DNA from: an uncultured Limosilactobacillus sp. | GTDB taxonomy: Bacteria; Bacillota; Bacilli; Lactobacillales; Lactobacillaceae | Assembly (NCBI RefSeq): GCF_934202235.1 | Contig: NZ_CAKPXS010000060.1 | Coordinates: 1 to 8,034, forward strand | Direction of reading: 5' to 3' | DNA length: 8,034 nt | Shown: piece by piece, positions 6,992-8,034 of the stretch | Layout: the number at the start of each line of letters is the position of its first letter | Position numbering within the stretch: position 1 is the first letter of the stretch | Notes under the pieces: generated by a model | Databases searched by the model: none | What the model was told of the DNA's origin: nothing | The model's input: the letters and a program-made list of their open reading frames with translations, nothing else | Translations under genes and position numbers: made by a program

Positions 6992-7022
6992 TAGTTTGCC
7001 CCTCTCTTTGATTATCGGTTCC

Positions 7023-7031
7023 ATTTTAGCA
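7023..7031 (-). promoter_or_regulatory. Candidate extended -10 for the cca operon
   Basis: TGCTAAAAT on the minus strand has the TGn extension and a 5-of-6 -10 hexamer. No good -35 is seen 16-18 bp upstream. The predicted start near 7016 gives a 25-base leader that contains the GAGGGG ribosome binding site of cca. Confidence 0.4.
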
Positions 7032-7066
7032 AAAGCCGGAGCTGATTGTTAGTGTTGAAGGTGTTG

Positions 7067-7095
7067 TTGTTTTGTGATAAGTTAAGGTAAATAAT
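7067..7095 (+). promoter_or_regulatory. Candidate promoter for the recombinase-like gene
   Basis: TTGTTT at 7067-7072 and AATAAT at 7090-7095 (5 of 6 consensus) are separated by 17 bp. The -10 overlaps a short dyad, GGTAA-ATAA-TTACC (7086-7099), which may be an operator or chance in AT-rich DNA. Transcription would start near 7102, just before AAGGAG at 7106-7111. Confidence 0.4.
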
Positions 7096-7119
7096 TACCA
7101 ATTACAAGGAGAAATAACC

Positions 7120-7947
7120 ATGTCCTCTTATCCCGCTGAACAAGGGTTTACCACTTTCTTGACAAACCAGGGACTCGCCACTGCGACCATCGATTCTTAC
7201 GGTCAGACAATCCGCCAATTACTGACTTTTTTGGCCGCCAACCGGCCGTCAGCGCTGGCTAACTCCCTTAATTCTGTCAACACTACAGACCTGCGGGCCT
7301 ACCTAAACTACCTTCAAGCACAGCGGCAAATCACCTTAAATTCCTACAACAAGACTCTTGCCCAGTTAAATCGCTACTTCACTTACTTGTTTGAAAACCA
7401 GCTTATTAAACACTACCCCACCCTGCCGCTCCATGGCAAGGCAGTTCAAGTGACTGCCAGAACGCACAGCGGCGAGTGGCTCAATAAGCTGCCGCGAATC
7501 CTTGCCGACCAGCAAGTTAGCTTTTATACCCGGCTAACCCTCTTGCTACTCGCACACGGTTTTACTGTTCGTGAGTTTCTCCAGCCCGGCTTTGTTCATT
7601 CATGCCACAATTTAACACCAGTTGTTAGTGGCGAAAAACAATTTTGGACTTCCTTTGCTGCTTTTCATCAACCACTAGACAGTAAACAGCAGTGCGAAGA
7701 CCTCTTTTTGAAACAACGGACTGACCTGGCTAACCCACGGCTCTCCAATTCCGCCCTTCATAAGTACCTTCATAGTGACGAACGATACCTCGGAATGGAA
7801 TTATCACCAACCAAATTGCACCAGGACTACCTCCTCAGCAAATTACGGGCCTTACAGGGAGAACCAAATAGTATCATCATGCAAAAACTGAACCTTACTC
7901 CTGCTTCCCTCCTCTACTATCAACGTTTATTAGTCAATCAGCAATAA
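7120..7947 (+). CDS. Tyrosine-recombinase-fold protein (Xer-like), probably catalytically degenerate
   Basis: A 275-residue protein. Residues 5-105 match the SAM-like core-binding domain of XerC/XerD and phage integrases: FLTNQGLATATIDSYGQTIRQLL, then DLRAYLNYLQ and the ITLNSYNKTLAQLNRYFTYL helix pair. The rest has the length and rhythm of the catalytic domain but lacks most active-site residues by my hand alignment: the first Arg (TGLR-type motif) is Thr149 in HGFTVREF, the HxLR box reads TKLH (His to Thr231, Arg to His234), and the later His/Trp is Asn258. Only a tyrosine in LLYYQRL (Tyr267) remains. DNA binding without strand cleavage is therefore inferred. Streptococcal XerD-like proteins are a precedent for such loss. 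The frame is intact with no internal stops, AAGGAG lies 8 bases before the ATG, and it is divergent from cca with no excisionase or phage genes nearby, so it looks maintained. Function unknown. Confidence 0.8.
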   Translation: MSSYPAEQGFTTFLTNQGLATATIDSYGQTIRQLLTFLAANRPSALANSLNSVNTTDLRAYLNYLQAQRQITLNSYNKTLAQLNRYFTYLFENQLIKHYPTLPLHGKAVQVTARTHSGEWLNKLPRILADQQVSFYTRLTLLLLAHGFTVREFLQPGFVHSCHNLTPVVSGEKQFWTSFAAFHQPLDSKQQCEDLFLKQRTDLANPRLSNSALHKYLHSDERYLGMELSPTKLHQDYLLSKLRALQGEPNSIIMQKLNLTPASLLYYQRLLVNQQ

Positions 7948-7961
7948 TATAATAAAGAAAA

Positions 7962-7981
7962 GGGGCTGTGACATAAGTCCC
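7962..7981. repeat. Short stem GGGGCT/AGTCCC at the left edge of the terminal element
   Basis: GGGGCT (7962-7967) can pair with AGTCCC (7976-7981), including one G-T pair, around the loop GTGACATA. It starts 14 bases after the recombinase-like stop. The string GGGGCTGTGACA resembles terminal inverted repeats of some lactobacillus insertion sequences from memory, so it may mark an element end. Confidence 0.45.
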
Positions 7982-7987
7982 TAATAA

Positions 7988-8033
7988 AAAATGGATCTCG
8001 ATGAAATCTTCGGATTTCATTGAGATCCATTTT
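7988..8033. terminator. 21-bp stem with UUCG loop: strong hairpin, likely terminator or core of a dispersed palindrome
   Basis: Arms 7988-8008 and 8013-8033 pair along all 21 positions with a single G-T wobble (8000 with 8021). The loop TTCG is closed by C-G, the very stable UUCG tetraloop in RNA. An A-run begins the left arm and TTTT ends the right arm, so it could terminate transcription from both sides and would serve the recombinase-like gene. The window ends one base later, so the full T-tract and any outer repeat arm cannot be seen. Confidence 0.7.
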
Positions 8034-8034
8034 C

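Noticed and set aside
6992..7024. Longer cca start at ATG 7024
   Set aside because: It has no ribosome binding site, overlaps the candidate -10, and adds residues not typical of the family. ATG 6991 has GAGGGG at 7-base spacing.
7120..8034. Prophage or integrative element with att site
   Set aside because: There is no tRNA gene, excisionase, phage gene or duplicated att sequence in view, and the integrase-like protein appears inactive.
1..8034. CRISPR array, tRNA/rRNA gene, riboswitch or T-box
   Set aside because: No regularly spaced repeats, cloverleaf, or conserved leader motifs were seen on either strand.

Overview
The window looks like chromosomal core sequence from a heterofermentative lactobacillus, probably a Limosilactobacillus-like species. 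The evidence is the long Lactobacillus form of ThyA, the other proteins' resemblance to Lactobacillaceae families, strong AGGAGG-type ribosome binding sites, intermediate GC by eye, and a palindromic repeat at the right end. The species call is inference. The order GDSL hydrolase / hemolysin III / dihydrofolate reductase / thymidylate synthase recalls the ypmR–yplQ–dfrA–thyB neighbourhood of Bacillus subtilis (from memory).

Left part (1-1560, minus strand): a membrane-anchored SGNH/GDSL hydrolase whose C-terminus lies beyond the left edge, preceded by a DegV (FakB-like) fatty-acid-binding protein. A weak hairpin plus T-tract lies between them. Next is a 177-bp regulatory region (1561-1737) upstream of DegV (leftward) and a hemolysin III/TrhA membrane protein (rightward, 1738-2400). 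It holds two candidate extended -10 promoters that face each other, a 30-bp dyad with 11-bp perfect arms, and 10-bp direct repeats spaced 21 bp apart.

Middle (2380-6991, minus strand): a compact four-gene operon read as cca, yfmR/uup-type ABC-F ATPase, thyA, folA. The junctions are a 1-bp overlap, 12 bp and 14 bp. It joins tRNA 3'-end maturation and ribosome function with dTMP synthesis and recycling of the dihydrofolate that ThyA produces. The folA end overlaps the hemolysin III end tail to tail by 21 bp, and a rightward terminator hairpin is built into the overlapping codons.

Right part (7120-8034, plus strand): a tyrosine-recombinase-fold protein, divergent from cca, that appears to have lost most catalytic residues. 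It is followed by a large palindrome with a UUCG loop, cut by the window edge, which could be a terminator or half of a small dispersed element.

No CRISPR array, rRNA, tRNA, complete insertion sequence or obvious new multi-gene system is visible. Every gene except the recombinase-like one is a familiar housekeeping family. The best leads are the degenerate recombinase, the terminal palindrome and the degV/hemolysin III control region. Five start codons were placed downstream of, or distinguished from, alternatives by ribosome binding site spacing or homology. All gaps between genes are under 200 bases.
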